Shown one piece after another: positions 16,777 through 28,200 of a DNA stretch of 64,000 nucleotides (position 1 is its first letter; every line of letters starts with the position of its first letter). The notes beneath the pieces are model-generated. The model made no database searches, was not told the DNA's origin, and worked only from the letters and a program-made list of their open reading frames with translations. The translations under genes and the position numbers were made by a program. Origin of the DNA: Pseudomonas entomophila (lineage in GTDB: Bacteria; Pseudomonadota; Gammaproteobacteria; Pseudomonadales; Pseudomonadaceae). Location: assembly GCF_029193575.1 (NCBI RefSeq), contig NZ_JARGCS010000025.1:1-64000 (forward strand), read 5' to 3'.

Positions 16777-16806
16777 CCTTGGCAAACTCCCGCAGATTAG
16801 AACGCT

Positions 16807-19718
<2,912 letters not shown>

Positions 19719-19719
<1 letters not shown>

Positions 19720-20063
19720 TGGAAGAAGTCATCGCAGTCGCCATCGGCGTACTGGCCGCCTCCGGGGTATGGCTGGTGCTGCGCCCCCGGACCTACCAGG
19801 TGATCATGGGGCTGTGCCTGCTGTCCTATGGCGTGAACCTGTTCATCTTCAGCATGGGCAGCCTGTTCATCGGCAAGGAACCGATCATCAAGGACGGCGT
19901 GCCGCAAGACCTCTTGCACTACACCGACCCCCTGCCCCAGGCGCTGGTGCTGACCGCCATCGTCATCAGCTTCGCCATGACCGCGCTGTTCCTGGTGGTG
20001 CTGCTGGCCTCGCGCGGCCTGACCGGCACCGACCACGTCGACGGCCGGGAGCGTGAGGAATGA
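19719..20063 (+). CDS. mrpC: Mrp/Sha antiporter subunit C
   Basis: A 114-residue NuoK-like protein with three membrane segments; RPRTYQVIMGLCLLSYGVNL is the family signature. It is part of the membrane-embedded core of the antiporter. It starts within the stop codon of subunit A, and its own stop overlaps subunit D by four bases, so the operon is translationally coupled throughout. Confidence 0.95.
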
Positions 20064-21736
20064 GCGCAATGAATCAACTGATCGTCGCGCCCATCCTGCT
20101 GCCACTGGTGACTGCCGCGCTACTGTTGCTGGTAGGCGAGAAACACCGGCACTTCAAGGGTCGCATCAACCTGATGTCGACCTTTGCTGGCCTGGCCATC
20201 GCCGTCACCCTGCTGATGTGGGTGCGCACCCAGGGCCAGGCCGAGTCCATCGGCGTGTACCTGCCCGGCAACTGGCCCGCGCCGTTCGGCATCGTGCTGG
20301 TGCTGGACCACCTCTCGGCGCTGCTGCTGACCCTCACCGGGGTCATCGGCATCTGCGCCCTGATGTTCGCCCGGGCACGCTGGGATGGCGCCGGGGCAAG
20401 TTTCCATGCGCTGTTCCAGATTCAGCTGATGGGCCTGTACGGCGCCTTCCTCACCGCCGACCTGTTCAACCTGTTCGTTTTCTTCGAGGTGCTGCTGGCT
20501 GCCTCCTACGGCCTGCTGCTGCACGGCTCCGGGCGTGCGCGGGTCAAGGCCGGGCTGCATTACATCGCCATCAACCTGTTCGCCTCGTCGCTGTTCCTGG
20601 TGGGCGCAGCCATGCTCTATGGCGTGACCGGCACCCTGAACATGGCCGACCTGGCGTTGAAGATCCCCCTGGTCGCCGAAGCCGACCGTGGCCTGCTACA
20701 CGCTGGCGCAGCGATCCTGGCCACGGCGTTCCTGGTCAAGGCGGGCATCTGGCCATTGAACTTCTGGCTGGTGCCGGCCTACTCCTCTGCCAGCGCGCCT
20801 GTGGCGGCACTGTTCGCCATCATGACCAAGGTCGGCCTGTACGCCGTGCTGCGCCTATGGAGCCTGCTGTTCTCGGGGCAGGCCGGGGCCTCGGCACATT
20901 TTGGCGGGGAATGGCTGGTGTACGGCGGGCTGGTCACCCTGGCGGTGGCGGCTGTTTCGATCCTCGCCGCCCAGCGCCTGGAGCGCCTGGCGGCGCTGAG
21001 CATCCTGGTGTCGGCCGGCACCCTGCTGGCCGCTGTCGGCTTTGCTCAGCCGGCGCTGACTGGCGCCGCGTTGTTCTACCTGGCCAGCTCCACCTTGGCA
21101 CTGTGCGCGCTGTTCCTGCTCGCCGAGCTGGTGGAGCGTTCGCGCTCGGCCAACGAGGTGCTACTGGACGACGAGGAAGACGCGATCCCCTCGCCGCTGG
21201 AGTCGCTGCACCCACCCAAGGGCATCAACCTCGACGACGAACAGAAGGCGGTGATCGGCCAGATCATCCCCTGGACCATGGCCTTCCTCGGCCTGAGCTT
21301 CATCGCCTGTGCCCTGCTGATCATCGGCATGCCGCCCCTGTCGGGTTTCATTGCGAAGCTCAATCTCATCAGCGCGCTGTTCAACCCACAAGGCCTGGGC
21401 ATGCCCCCCGAACAACCGCTGTCAGTCGCCGGCTGGGGATTGGTGGCGCTGCTGGTGCTATCGGGCATGGCCTCATTGATCGCCTTCGGCCGGGTCGGCA
21501 TCCAGCGCTTCTGGAAGCCCGAAGAGCGCCCCTCGCCGCTACTGCGCCGCTATGAAGGGGTACCGATCGCCGTACTGCTGGGGTTGTGCATCTTCCTCAG
21601 CCTGCGCGCCGAACCACTGCTGCGCTACACCCAGGACACCGCAGCTGGCCTGCAGTCGCCGGACGCCTACATCCAGGCGGTCATGGCAACCCGGCCGCTG
21701 GCCGGCCCGACCACACTGGTGGAGGTGCAGCCATGA
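20060..21736 (+). CDS. mrpD: Mrp/Sha antiporter subunit D
   Basis: A 558-residue NuoN/NuoM-like polytopic protein, one of the two large proton-translocating subunits. The helical core contains VKAGIWPLNFWLVPAYSSAS near residue 230 with the conserved lysine. The length includes a hydrophilic acidic insert (DDEEDAIPSP near residue 372). It overlaps the neighbouring genes by ATGA at both ends. Confidence 0.95.
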   Translation: MSAMNQLIVAPILLPLVTAALLLLVGEKHRHFKGRINLMSTFAGLAIAVTLLMWVRTQGQAESIGVYLPGNWPAPFGIVLVLDHLSALLLTLTGVIGICALMFARARWDGAGASFHALFQIQLMGLYGAFLTADLFNLFVFFEVLLAASYGLLLHGSGRARVKAGLHYIAINLFASSLFLVGAAMLYGVTGTLNMADLALKIPLVAEADRGLLHAGAAILATAFLVKAGIWPLNFWLVPAYSSASAPVAALFAIMTKVGLYAVLRLWSLLFSGQAGASAHFGGEWLVYGGLVTLAVAAVSILAAQRLERLAALSILVSAGTLLAAVGFAQPALTGAALFYLASSTLALCALFLLAELVERSRSANEVLLDDEEDAIPSPLESLHPPKGINLDDEQKAVIGQIIPWTMAFLGLSFIACALLIIGMPPLSGFIAKLNLISALFNPQGLGMPPEQPLSVAGWGLVALLVLSGMASLIAFGRVGIQRFWKPEERPSPLLRRYEGVPIAVLLGLCIFLSLRAEPLLRYTQDTAAGLQSPDAYIQAVMATRPLAGPTTLVEVQP

Positions 21737-22221
21737 GTCGCCTGTTCCCAGCCCCGCTGCTGTCGCTTTCGCTGTTCGTGCTGTGGCTGGCGCTGAACCT
21801 CTCGGCGAGCCCCGGCAACCTGCTGCTGGGCGCCGCCCTGGGCGTGCTGGCACCGCTGCTGATGGCGCCGCTGCGCCCACAGCATGCCCATGTGCGTCGG
21901 CCGCTGGCGATCCTGCGGCTGATTGGCCGCGTCGGCCTGGACGTGATCGTTTCCAACCTGCAGGTCGCCCGTAGCGTGCTGCGCGCTGGCAACCACCCGC
22001 CGCGCTCGGCCTTCGTGCACATTCCGCTGGATCTGCGCGACGCCCACGGCCTGGCGGCGCTATCGATGATCACCACGGTGGTACCAGGCACGGTCTGGTC
22101 GGAACTGGCCCTGGACCGCAGCGTCCTGCTGCTGCATGTATTCGACCTGGACGACGAGACAGCCTTCATCGCCCACTTCAAGCACACCTACGAACGCCCG
22201 CTGAGGGAGATCTTCGAATGA
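21733..22221 (+). CDS. mrpE: Mrp/Sha antiporter subunit E
   Basis: A 162-residue membrane protein of the MrpE/MnhE family, with N-terminal hydrophobic segments and a soluble C-terminal part containing HIPLDLRDAHGLAALSMITT and the TPGT-like VVPGTVW motif. It is required for assembly and activity of the complex in characterised systems. The start at 21733 overlaps the subunit D stop; longer in-frame readings upstream lie inside subunit D. Confidence 0.93.
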   Translation: MSRLFPAPLLSLSLFVLWLALNLSASPGNLLLGAALGVLAPLLMAPLRPQHAHVRRPLAILRLIGRVGLDVIVSNLQVARSVLRAGNHPPRSAFVHIPLDLRDAHGLAALSMITTVVPGTVWSELALDRSVLLLHVFDLDDETAFIAHFKHTYERPLREIFE

Positions 22222-22496
22222 CTGGCCTGCTCGCCAACGCCATCCTCGCCAGCCTGTTCATCTTCGTCATCGCCATGGCGCTGGCGCTGATCCGCCTGTT
22301 CCGCGGCCCGTCCGCCCAGGACCGGGTACTGGCGCTGGACTATCTGTATATCCTGGCCATGCTGATGATGCTGGTGCTGGGTATCCGCTACGCCAGTGAC
22401 ACCTACTTCGAAGGCGCCCTGCTGATCGCCCTGTTCGGCTTCGTCGGCTCCTTCGCATTGGCCAAGTTCCTCCTGCGCGGCGAGGTGATCGAATGA
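22218..22496 (+). CDS. mrpF: Mrp/Sha antiporter subunit F
   Basis: A 92-residue protein with three membrane helices; LIRLFRGPSAQDRVLALD is the MrpF signature between the first and second. It overlaps E and G by four bases each. Confidence 0.93.
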   Translation: MTGLLANAILASLFIFVIAMALALIRLFRGPSAQDRVLALDYLYILAMLMMLVLGIRYASDTYFEGALLIALFGFVGSFALAKFLLRGEVIE

Positions 22497-22858
22497 GCGA
22501 AGCCATCGAACTGCCGTTCTGGCTGGAACTGACCACGGCCGGCCTGCTGTTGGTCGGCAGCCTGTTCGCGCTGATCGGCGCCCTGGGCATGCTGCGCCTG
22601 AAAGACTATTTCCAACGCATGCACCCGCCAGCGCTGGCCTCGACCCTCGGCGCCTGGTGCGTGAGCCTGGCCTCTATCCTGTACTTCTCCGAACTCAAGC
22701 AGGGGCCGGTACTGCATGCATGGTTGATTCCCATCCTGCTGTCGATCACGGTGCCGGTGACCACCCTGCTGCTGGCTCGCGCGGCGTTGTTTCGCAAGCG
22801 AACAGCGGGTGAGGATGTGCCAGAGGAAGTCAGCAGTGGCCGCGATCACGGCAACTGA
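22493..22858 (+). CDS. mrpG: Mrp/Sha antiporter subunit G
   Basis: A 121-residue membrane protein, the last gene of the operon. GSLFALIGALGMLRLKDYFQ followed by RMHPPALASTLG is the MrpG signature. A strong rho-independent terminator follows 20 bases after the stop. Confidence 0.93.
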   Translation: MSEAIELPFWLELTTAGLLLVGSLFALIGALGMLRLKDYFQRMHPPALASTLGAWCVSLASILYFSELKQGPVLHAWLIPILLSITVPVTTLLLARAALFRKRTAGEDVPEEVSSGRDHGN

Positions 22859-22878
22859 CCCTACCGTCGCTTAAACGC

Positions 22879-22903
22879 AAAAGGACCGCCAGGCGGTCCT
22901 TTT
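22879..22903 (+). terminator. rho-independent terminator of the Mrp operon
   Basis: AAAAGGACCG and CGGTCCTTTT form a stem with a CCAGG loop, and the stem runs into a five-T tract. Because the A and T flanks are symmetric it can also terminate the convergent gene. Confidence 0.9.
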
Positions 22904-22907
22904 TGCT

Positions 22908-23111
22908 TTACCGGCTAAGCCGTTGCAGCTCGCGCCGCACCATGGCCACGAACGGCGCAGGTCCTAACCGGTAGAGTTCACCGGCCACCCAGCCCAGCCA
23001 GGCGCCTTGCAAATCGTCGCGACGCGCCAGCAAGCGCTCGGCCTCGGCCACCGCTTCGGACTGATGGCGCTGGTGAAACTCGGCGCGCCCCAACGGTGGC
23101 TGGGCGCTCAT
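22908..23111 (-). CDS. small hypothetical protein
   Basis: A 67-residue soluble protein, mostly helical and rich in Arg, Glu and Ala; it starts with SAQPPLGRAEFHQRH and contains GAWLGWVAGELYRLGPAPF. I do not recognise a family. The start overlaps the stop of the upstream gene on the same strand (ATGA), so it is the second gene of a two-gene operon and probably functions with it. It ends at the bidirectional Mrp terminator. Confidence 0.7.
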   Translation of the reverse strand: MSAQPPLGRAEFHQRHQSEAVAEAERLLARRDDLQGAWLGWVAGELYRLGPAPFVAMVRRELQRLSR

Positions 23112-23578
23112 TCGCTGGCCTTGAAGGTGGTCATCTCACCCTTGCGCCATTTGGCGACCTTACCGGTCACCGCCTTGAGTAGCTTACCCAGCCCTTCCTG
23201 TACCTGGTCACGGGCGGCGAACACCAGCATCACCCCTGCCCCTTCGCGGAACACGATGCCGTCGCCTTCCGGCACCGAGACGAAGGCGTAGTCACCCAGG
23301 CCATAGACATTGAACTTGATTTCACGAAAGCGCAGCTCCAGCTTACCGCCCTCGCGGCTGGGCAGCACGGCCGCGCGGAAGTGGTCGCCCACCTTCAGCT
23401 CCAAGCGCTGTTTATCATCGACCACCAGGGCGCTGTCGGTGTCGATTTCGGCCATGTACAGGCCATCGGGGTTCTGCTCGGTGACATAGACGAAACGGCC
23501 CTGGAACAGCTTGACCAACTTGGCGCGCAAATCGCCCAGGGCAAACAAGGCGTGGGTGTCCAACGTACTGACTGCCAA
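23108..23578 (-). CDS. hypothetical protein, first gene of a two-gene operon
   Basis: A soluble protein of about 156 residues with alternating beta-rich segments (RFVYVTEQNPDGLYMAEID, KLELRFREIKFNVYG) and a basic C terminus. I do not recognise the family. No signal peptide or membrane segment is evident. TTG at 23578 is chosen because GAGG lies nine bases upstream; the only in-frame ATG, at 23629, has no ribosome binding site. It is coupled by a four-base overlap to the 67-residue gene downstream. Confidence 0.65.
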   Translation of the reverse strand: MAVSTLDTHALFALGDLRAKLVKLFQGRFVYVTEQNPDGLYMAEIDTDSALVVDDKQRLELKVGDHFRAAVLPSREGGKLELRFREIKFNVYGLGDYAFVSVPEGDGIVFREGAGVMLVFAARDQVQEGLGKLLKAVTGKVAKWRKGEMTTFKASE

Positions 23579-23893
23579 TGAAGTGATCCTCAAACCAATT
23601 AAATCCCGCAGCCTCGCGCGTCTGTGCATACGCAGGCCAACGGTTCATTCAATGCGAACCGAGAAAAGAGTAATGAAGCAATGCGCGAAGCGTCTGTGGT
23701 GGCAACCGATGCAACAGGCAGGAATATTTACTCTGGCATGCCAGCCAAAACCTCAGACGATTCCAGGCATGGATCCCACTTTGGGAAGCGTAATGTCTGA
23801 CAACAGATGCGTCAGAAAAAATGCGATAGATAGCGCCAGGCCCTCGGCACAAACGGGCCCCGGTATTCATCTGCACATTACAGGGGAAAGAAT

Positions 23894-24139
23894 ATGCACG
23901 AAAACACCGAAATCCGTCGAGAGGTGAAGAACATTTCTTGCTCCTCGCATACCCATCTTTTGCCGCGCTTCATTGTCGTGCCTGCTGGCGTGAGTTTCTT
24001 TCACGTGACCGAGAGCACCACTGGCCGGGTCAAAGGCTTCAGGCGTACCCACCTGGAAGCCTGTGCACTGGCCCAGCATCTTGAGGCCTGTACCTACGCC
24101 GCCTTTCCCGCGCGCGACTGCACAAGCCAGGCTGCCTGA
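23894..24139 (+). CDS. small hypothetical protein
   Basis: An 81-residue protein starting at an ATG preceded by GGGAAAG. The central segment FIVVPAGVSFFHVTESTTGR followed by VKGFRRTHLEACALAQHLEA has the look of a small structured domain rather than a chance frame, and it resembles small conserved Pseudomonas proteins. There is no signal peptide and no recognised family. About 260 bases of apparently non-coding DNA precede it. Confidence 0.55.
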   Translation: MHENTEIRREVKNISCSSHTHLLPRFIVVPAGVSFFHVTESTTGRVKGFRRTHLEACALAQHLEACTYAAFPARDCTSQAA

Positions 24140-24417
24140 CACGTCAATGCCTCTTCGCGACAGGCGAACGCCGCCACGGCAACCGCCATTGACCAGCACC
24201 ACCCAGCAGACACGTCGACCCGAGGCCGGCAGGGAGGCCGACACCTCACGGCCACATCGACTCGGCTATTCATCATTTCTTCCGAAAGTCTAATTAGCAA
24301 CCTAACGGTGCATGCATGATACGTCGCCCACGACCCAGGAAAAAGCGCACGGCGGTACAGCTGTATTGCGCTGATGGCAACAAATTGCCCGAGCTTGGTC
24401 AGGCGAGAAAACGCGAA
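24140..24417. other. intergenic region without recognisable gene
   Basis: Between the 81-residue gene and the DksA-like terminator. Open frames here have coding-unlike composition (Pro/Arg-rich) and no ribosome binding sites. An A/T-rich patch around 24270-24300 is the only compositional feature. I see no repeat or RNA structure worth naming. Confidence 0.5.
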
Positions 24418-24445
24418 AGGCCCCAGGGATCACTCCGTGGGGCCT
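24418..24445 (-). terminator. terminator of the DksA-like gene
   Basis: AGGCCCCA and TGGGGCCT form an 8-bp stem; on the minus strand it is followed by CTTTCGCGTTTTC, a weak T-rich tail. Confidence 0.65.
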
Positions 24446-24463
24446 CATGCCAAAAAGGGTCGG

Positions 24464-24868
24464 TCAGATCTGCCGCTGGTGGCGGTCGAGCTGCTCGTGA
24501 CGCTCCTGGGCTTCGATGCAGTACTTGGTGGTCGGGCTGATCAGCAGACGCTGCAGGCCGATTGGCTCACCGCTGTCATCGCACCAGCCGAAACTCTCGT
24601 CGGCGATACGGCCCAGGGCCATTTCCAACTGCGGCAACAGGCGCTGGTCGCGCTCGATGGCATTGACGAGCCAGTGGCGCTCTTCCTCTACCGAAGCCAC
24701 GTCAGCCGGGTCCGAAGGGGTGTCCAGGCTCTCGATGGTGGCGCGGCTCAGCTCGATGCGCTCATGCGTCTCGACTTTGATCGCTTGCAGCAGAGCGGTG
24801 AAGAACGCGAGCTGCTCGGCATTCATGTAGTCATCGGCCGACATGGCCAGCAACTGTTCCTTGGTCAT
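24464..24868 (-). CDS. DksA/TraR family regulator, two-cysteine paralogue (DksA2-like)
   Basis: A 134-residue DksA-family protein that would bind RNA polymerase through its secondary channel and cooperate with ppGpp. The coiled-coil is at roughly residues 20-90, with DDYM where other DksA proteins have the coiled-coil-tip acidic pair. Canonical DksA has four zinc cysteines (C-x2-C-x17-C-x2-C). Here the pattern is C-x2-S-x17-C-x2-A (WCDDSG, YCIEAQ), so the zinc site is incomplete. This matches P. aeruginosa DksA2, also 134 residues and zinc-independent. I see no obvious Zur box upstream and no zinc-homeostasis neighbours. Confidence 0.85.
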   Translation of the reverse strand: MTKEQLLAMSADDYMNAEQLAFFTALLQAIKVETHERIELSRATIESLDTPSDPADVASVEEERHWLVNAIERDQRLLPQLEMALGRIADESFGWCDDSGEPIGLQRLLISPTTKYCIEAQERHEQLDRHQRQI

Positions 24869-25272
24869 CGATTTCTCTATGAAAAAATGTGCATTTGGGC
24901 GATTCGGGTACCACCAACGATCATGCGTCAGCGATGGAATGCTTCAAGCGCCAACCGGCACTGTTTTACAGGGGGCGAAAGTCTAAGGTGCCACGCTCCA
25001 GGGGGCAACAGAAATGACGGGGGAATCGAGCGAAATGGCTCTTTATCCGTCCACCGGTACCCACACGACCTGTCGAGGCACAGCCAGGTGCGCCCAGGGG
25101 TGCAGAAAAGGCGCCCGTGCGGCGACTTTCGCATGGACCCTAATATGCAACATCGCATGCTCGCTGTCAGCCCGGCGACAGCACTGTGCTTGCCAGGGCG
25201 TTAGCCCCATACGGCACTGGCACGACGCTACTGCGTTTATCTGCAGGTTCCATCACCAGAGGAACCCGCACG
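24869..25272. other. intergenic region between dksA-like gene and giant toxin gene
   Basis: About 400 bp of divergent upstream sequence holding the promoters of the DksA-like gene (left) and the toxin-like gene (right). I find no convincing -35/-10 pair, no long inverted repeat and no open frame with a ribosome binding site except that of the toxin gene. Confidence 0.5.
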
Positions 25273-28200
25273 ATGAACACACACCCACGCGTTCCCCGCA
25301 GCAGCTCGCTCGAATGCGCCGTCACCAAGCGCTTCGATACTCGCCCAGGCCTGCTCGACGTCGCCGCCAAGGTGCTCGAAGAACAATGGAACGAACGAAA
25401 AATGGGCGCTTACTCGACGTCCGATCTCTATCTGGTCAGTCGCACACGGGGGGCGGCCAACCCGTTCGTCCGCCCGCTGCATCATGTCCTGGTGGAGCGT
25501 TATTGCCATGAAGGCACGACCAACCTGACGCCAGGTGAGGATCACGTCAGCAACCGCGCGGCCCCAGCCGCACACGCGGTTGTCGAGGTCGACCTGCATG
25601 CCCTGGAACAGTTGATCAACGATTGCGGCCCTTTGCTGTTCGAGGCCTATGCCCAAGCACTGGTTGCCTTTTGGGGAGAAGCCGACGCTCACGGCCAGAC
25701 GCCCTGGCAGTGGTATAGCGACTACCTGCACGAACAATTGCGCGCCTCGATCGAGCGCCAGACGAACGACGGCACCCTCAGCCAACAGGATGCCGCCATG
25801 GCCTCCCTGGTGCGGATCCACTCCAACCCGCAAGCACTGAAGCAGTGGGAAAACAGCGCCAGGATCGCCCTGCACATCCTGCGACTTGACCGGGACCAGC
25901 AGTGGCAATTGGCGCCTGACCTGGCCAGTGCCGTACTCATGGAACGCGAGCAAGGGCCCGCATTGCTGTATACGCTGGCCGGCAGGCTGATACCCTTCGC
26001 GTCCCGGCAAGACCTGCTGGACGCGATAGCGCAGCATTGGCCACCTCAACTGGCCAGTCAGCCGCCGTTACTGTCGCTGGCCCGCCCGACCATGGACCTG
26101 TTCCAAGAGCAGACCCTGAGCGTGCTGCATCAACAGCTACTGGCCATGGAGCATACCTGCCTCACCTACAGAAGGCGCTATGACAGCCGCCGCTTGGCCA
26201 ATGCCCTGGATCGTATCGGCGACATGGCTGGCGCCTGCGGCACGGCCGAACAGAACACCCAGGCGAGCATCGCCCACCAGCTTCCCGACTGGCTGCGCAA
26301 CGCCAGCACCCACGCCCTGATGCACTACAGCACGCTGCTGACCGACATTGCCAGCTGCACCTATGAATCCGCAGGCCATCACTGGCTCGCGGGTATCGAA
26401 GACGCTGAAGCGTTCGCCTACAGGCTGCTCAGCGAGCGTATTGTTCTCGACCACCCTCGATCTACCCTGGACCTGCGGATGGTCCGGGTGGTCAATCACC
26501 AGGTGATCGCCGCGGCGATACCCACTCAAGGCTCGTTGATCCAGGATGGCGTCATCCTGCCCGTTTCCTTCACGCTCGCGCAGTTGGCGATTTCCAACCT
26601 GGGGCTGCTCAGGCCCGGAACCATCACCCTGGAACCCGTGCACAAGCAGGCACTGCCCAGCTGGCTGGATGCCGCGTATGTCCGCCAGTTGGTCAGCGAG
26701 GTGGACATTGGCACACGCTACCCTCAGATGCTGCGCCAGCAACTGCTCGACGACCCGCAGCAGCGACGGCAGCGCGAAGAGCTGCTGGGATCGCAACTGA
26801 AGGTGCAATTACCGGCGATGGCAATGGAACTGTGCCTGCTTGGCGCCGAACTCGAACCCGACGCCGTGGATATGCTCGGCAAGTTGTTCGCCGCCGAGCC
26901 CCAGGGGCAGGCGTCACGCTGGGTACTACGCCCCTTGGGGTTTCTCAGCAGCATGGACGCCAGTCCCGACCACCCGCTCAACACATGGTTGATCGAGTCT
27001 CCGAACGCTGGCGCTTCAGCTTGCCTGCTCTACCGCCCCTTGCATCAGCAAGCGCTCCTGCTGTTCAAGGACCGCCTGGCATTGCTGGTCGCCATTGGCA
27101 CACCCGGTGCGCTGCAGGACGACCTGCTGCAACGCCTTCCTGCCGAGGCTCGCAGTACCTACGCCCACGGTGGCTTTCTGGAGCCTCACCTGTTCCACCC
27201 GATCGATGACCCGGCCAGCGTGCCGTTCGGCAAACCCGCGCCGGTCACGCTTTCACGCGAAGCGGCCCCCGAAGCCGCAGTGTCGGCGATCTACCAAGGC
27301 TGTGTGGACGAGACACTCCAGCAGTTCGAGGCGCACTCCGCCACCACTGCCCAGACTCGCTGGGCGCGCTGGGCCGAACTGGGATGGCTGTTGCTCGACA
27401 CCGTACTGCCCTTCACCGAAGGCGCGATCGCCAGGATCGGCTGGCTGGCCCAGATCGAGGCGGCCCTGACTCAAGCGGTCGACCCACCCGCCAGTGACGA
27501 CCCCGCCGCACGCAATGCTGCGCTGGCCCAACTGCTGCTCGACCTGGCCATGATCGTGCTGCACCACGCCATCGTACGCCAAGCGCTCGAGGCCCCTGCA
27601 AGGCCTGCCCTGCCAAACGTGCCACCGGTTGCCGCGAACCCGGTCAAACCACGTGTAGTGCCCGCCGCGCAGGCATCGACCCTGGATTTCAGGTGGTCCA
27701 ATGCCACGCTCAGGCTGAGCGAGGCTCAAGCGCAGGCGGTCGGCGAGCTGCGCGCGGGTGTTCTGAGCGAAGTGCTGGGCCCTGCCATCCCCAGTGGCCC
27801 CTTGCAGGGGCTGCACCTGTATGAGGACGCCTGCTGGGCGATCCTGGAAAATGCCGTCTACAAAGTGAAGCTGGACAATGCATACGGCCAGCCACGCGTC
27901 GTCGGTGGGTTGAACGATGAAACACTGGGCCCTTGGCTGCAACTGGATGATGCCGGTCGCTGGCACGTGGACCTGCGGCTACGTCTACGCGGCGGCATGC
28001 CCCTGGAGACTCGACTCAAGCAGATGCGCGTGGCCAATGAGCAGGCCATTACCGAACTGGACGCGCAACTTCGCCAGGACACCACCTACCTGAAGCAGCA
28101 GGTCGACTACCTGGAAAAGGTCGCGCAAGTAGCGGCTGGCGATGTTCCCCCTGCCATCCTGCGCAACTACCTGGACAAGGCCCAGGCGTTTTCGACCTTC

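Noticed and set aside
24063..24293. 76-codon frame overlapping the 81-residue hypothetical gene
   Set aside because: Arg/Pro-rich low-complexity translation without a ribosome binding site; it reads the overlapping gene in another frame.
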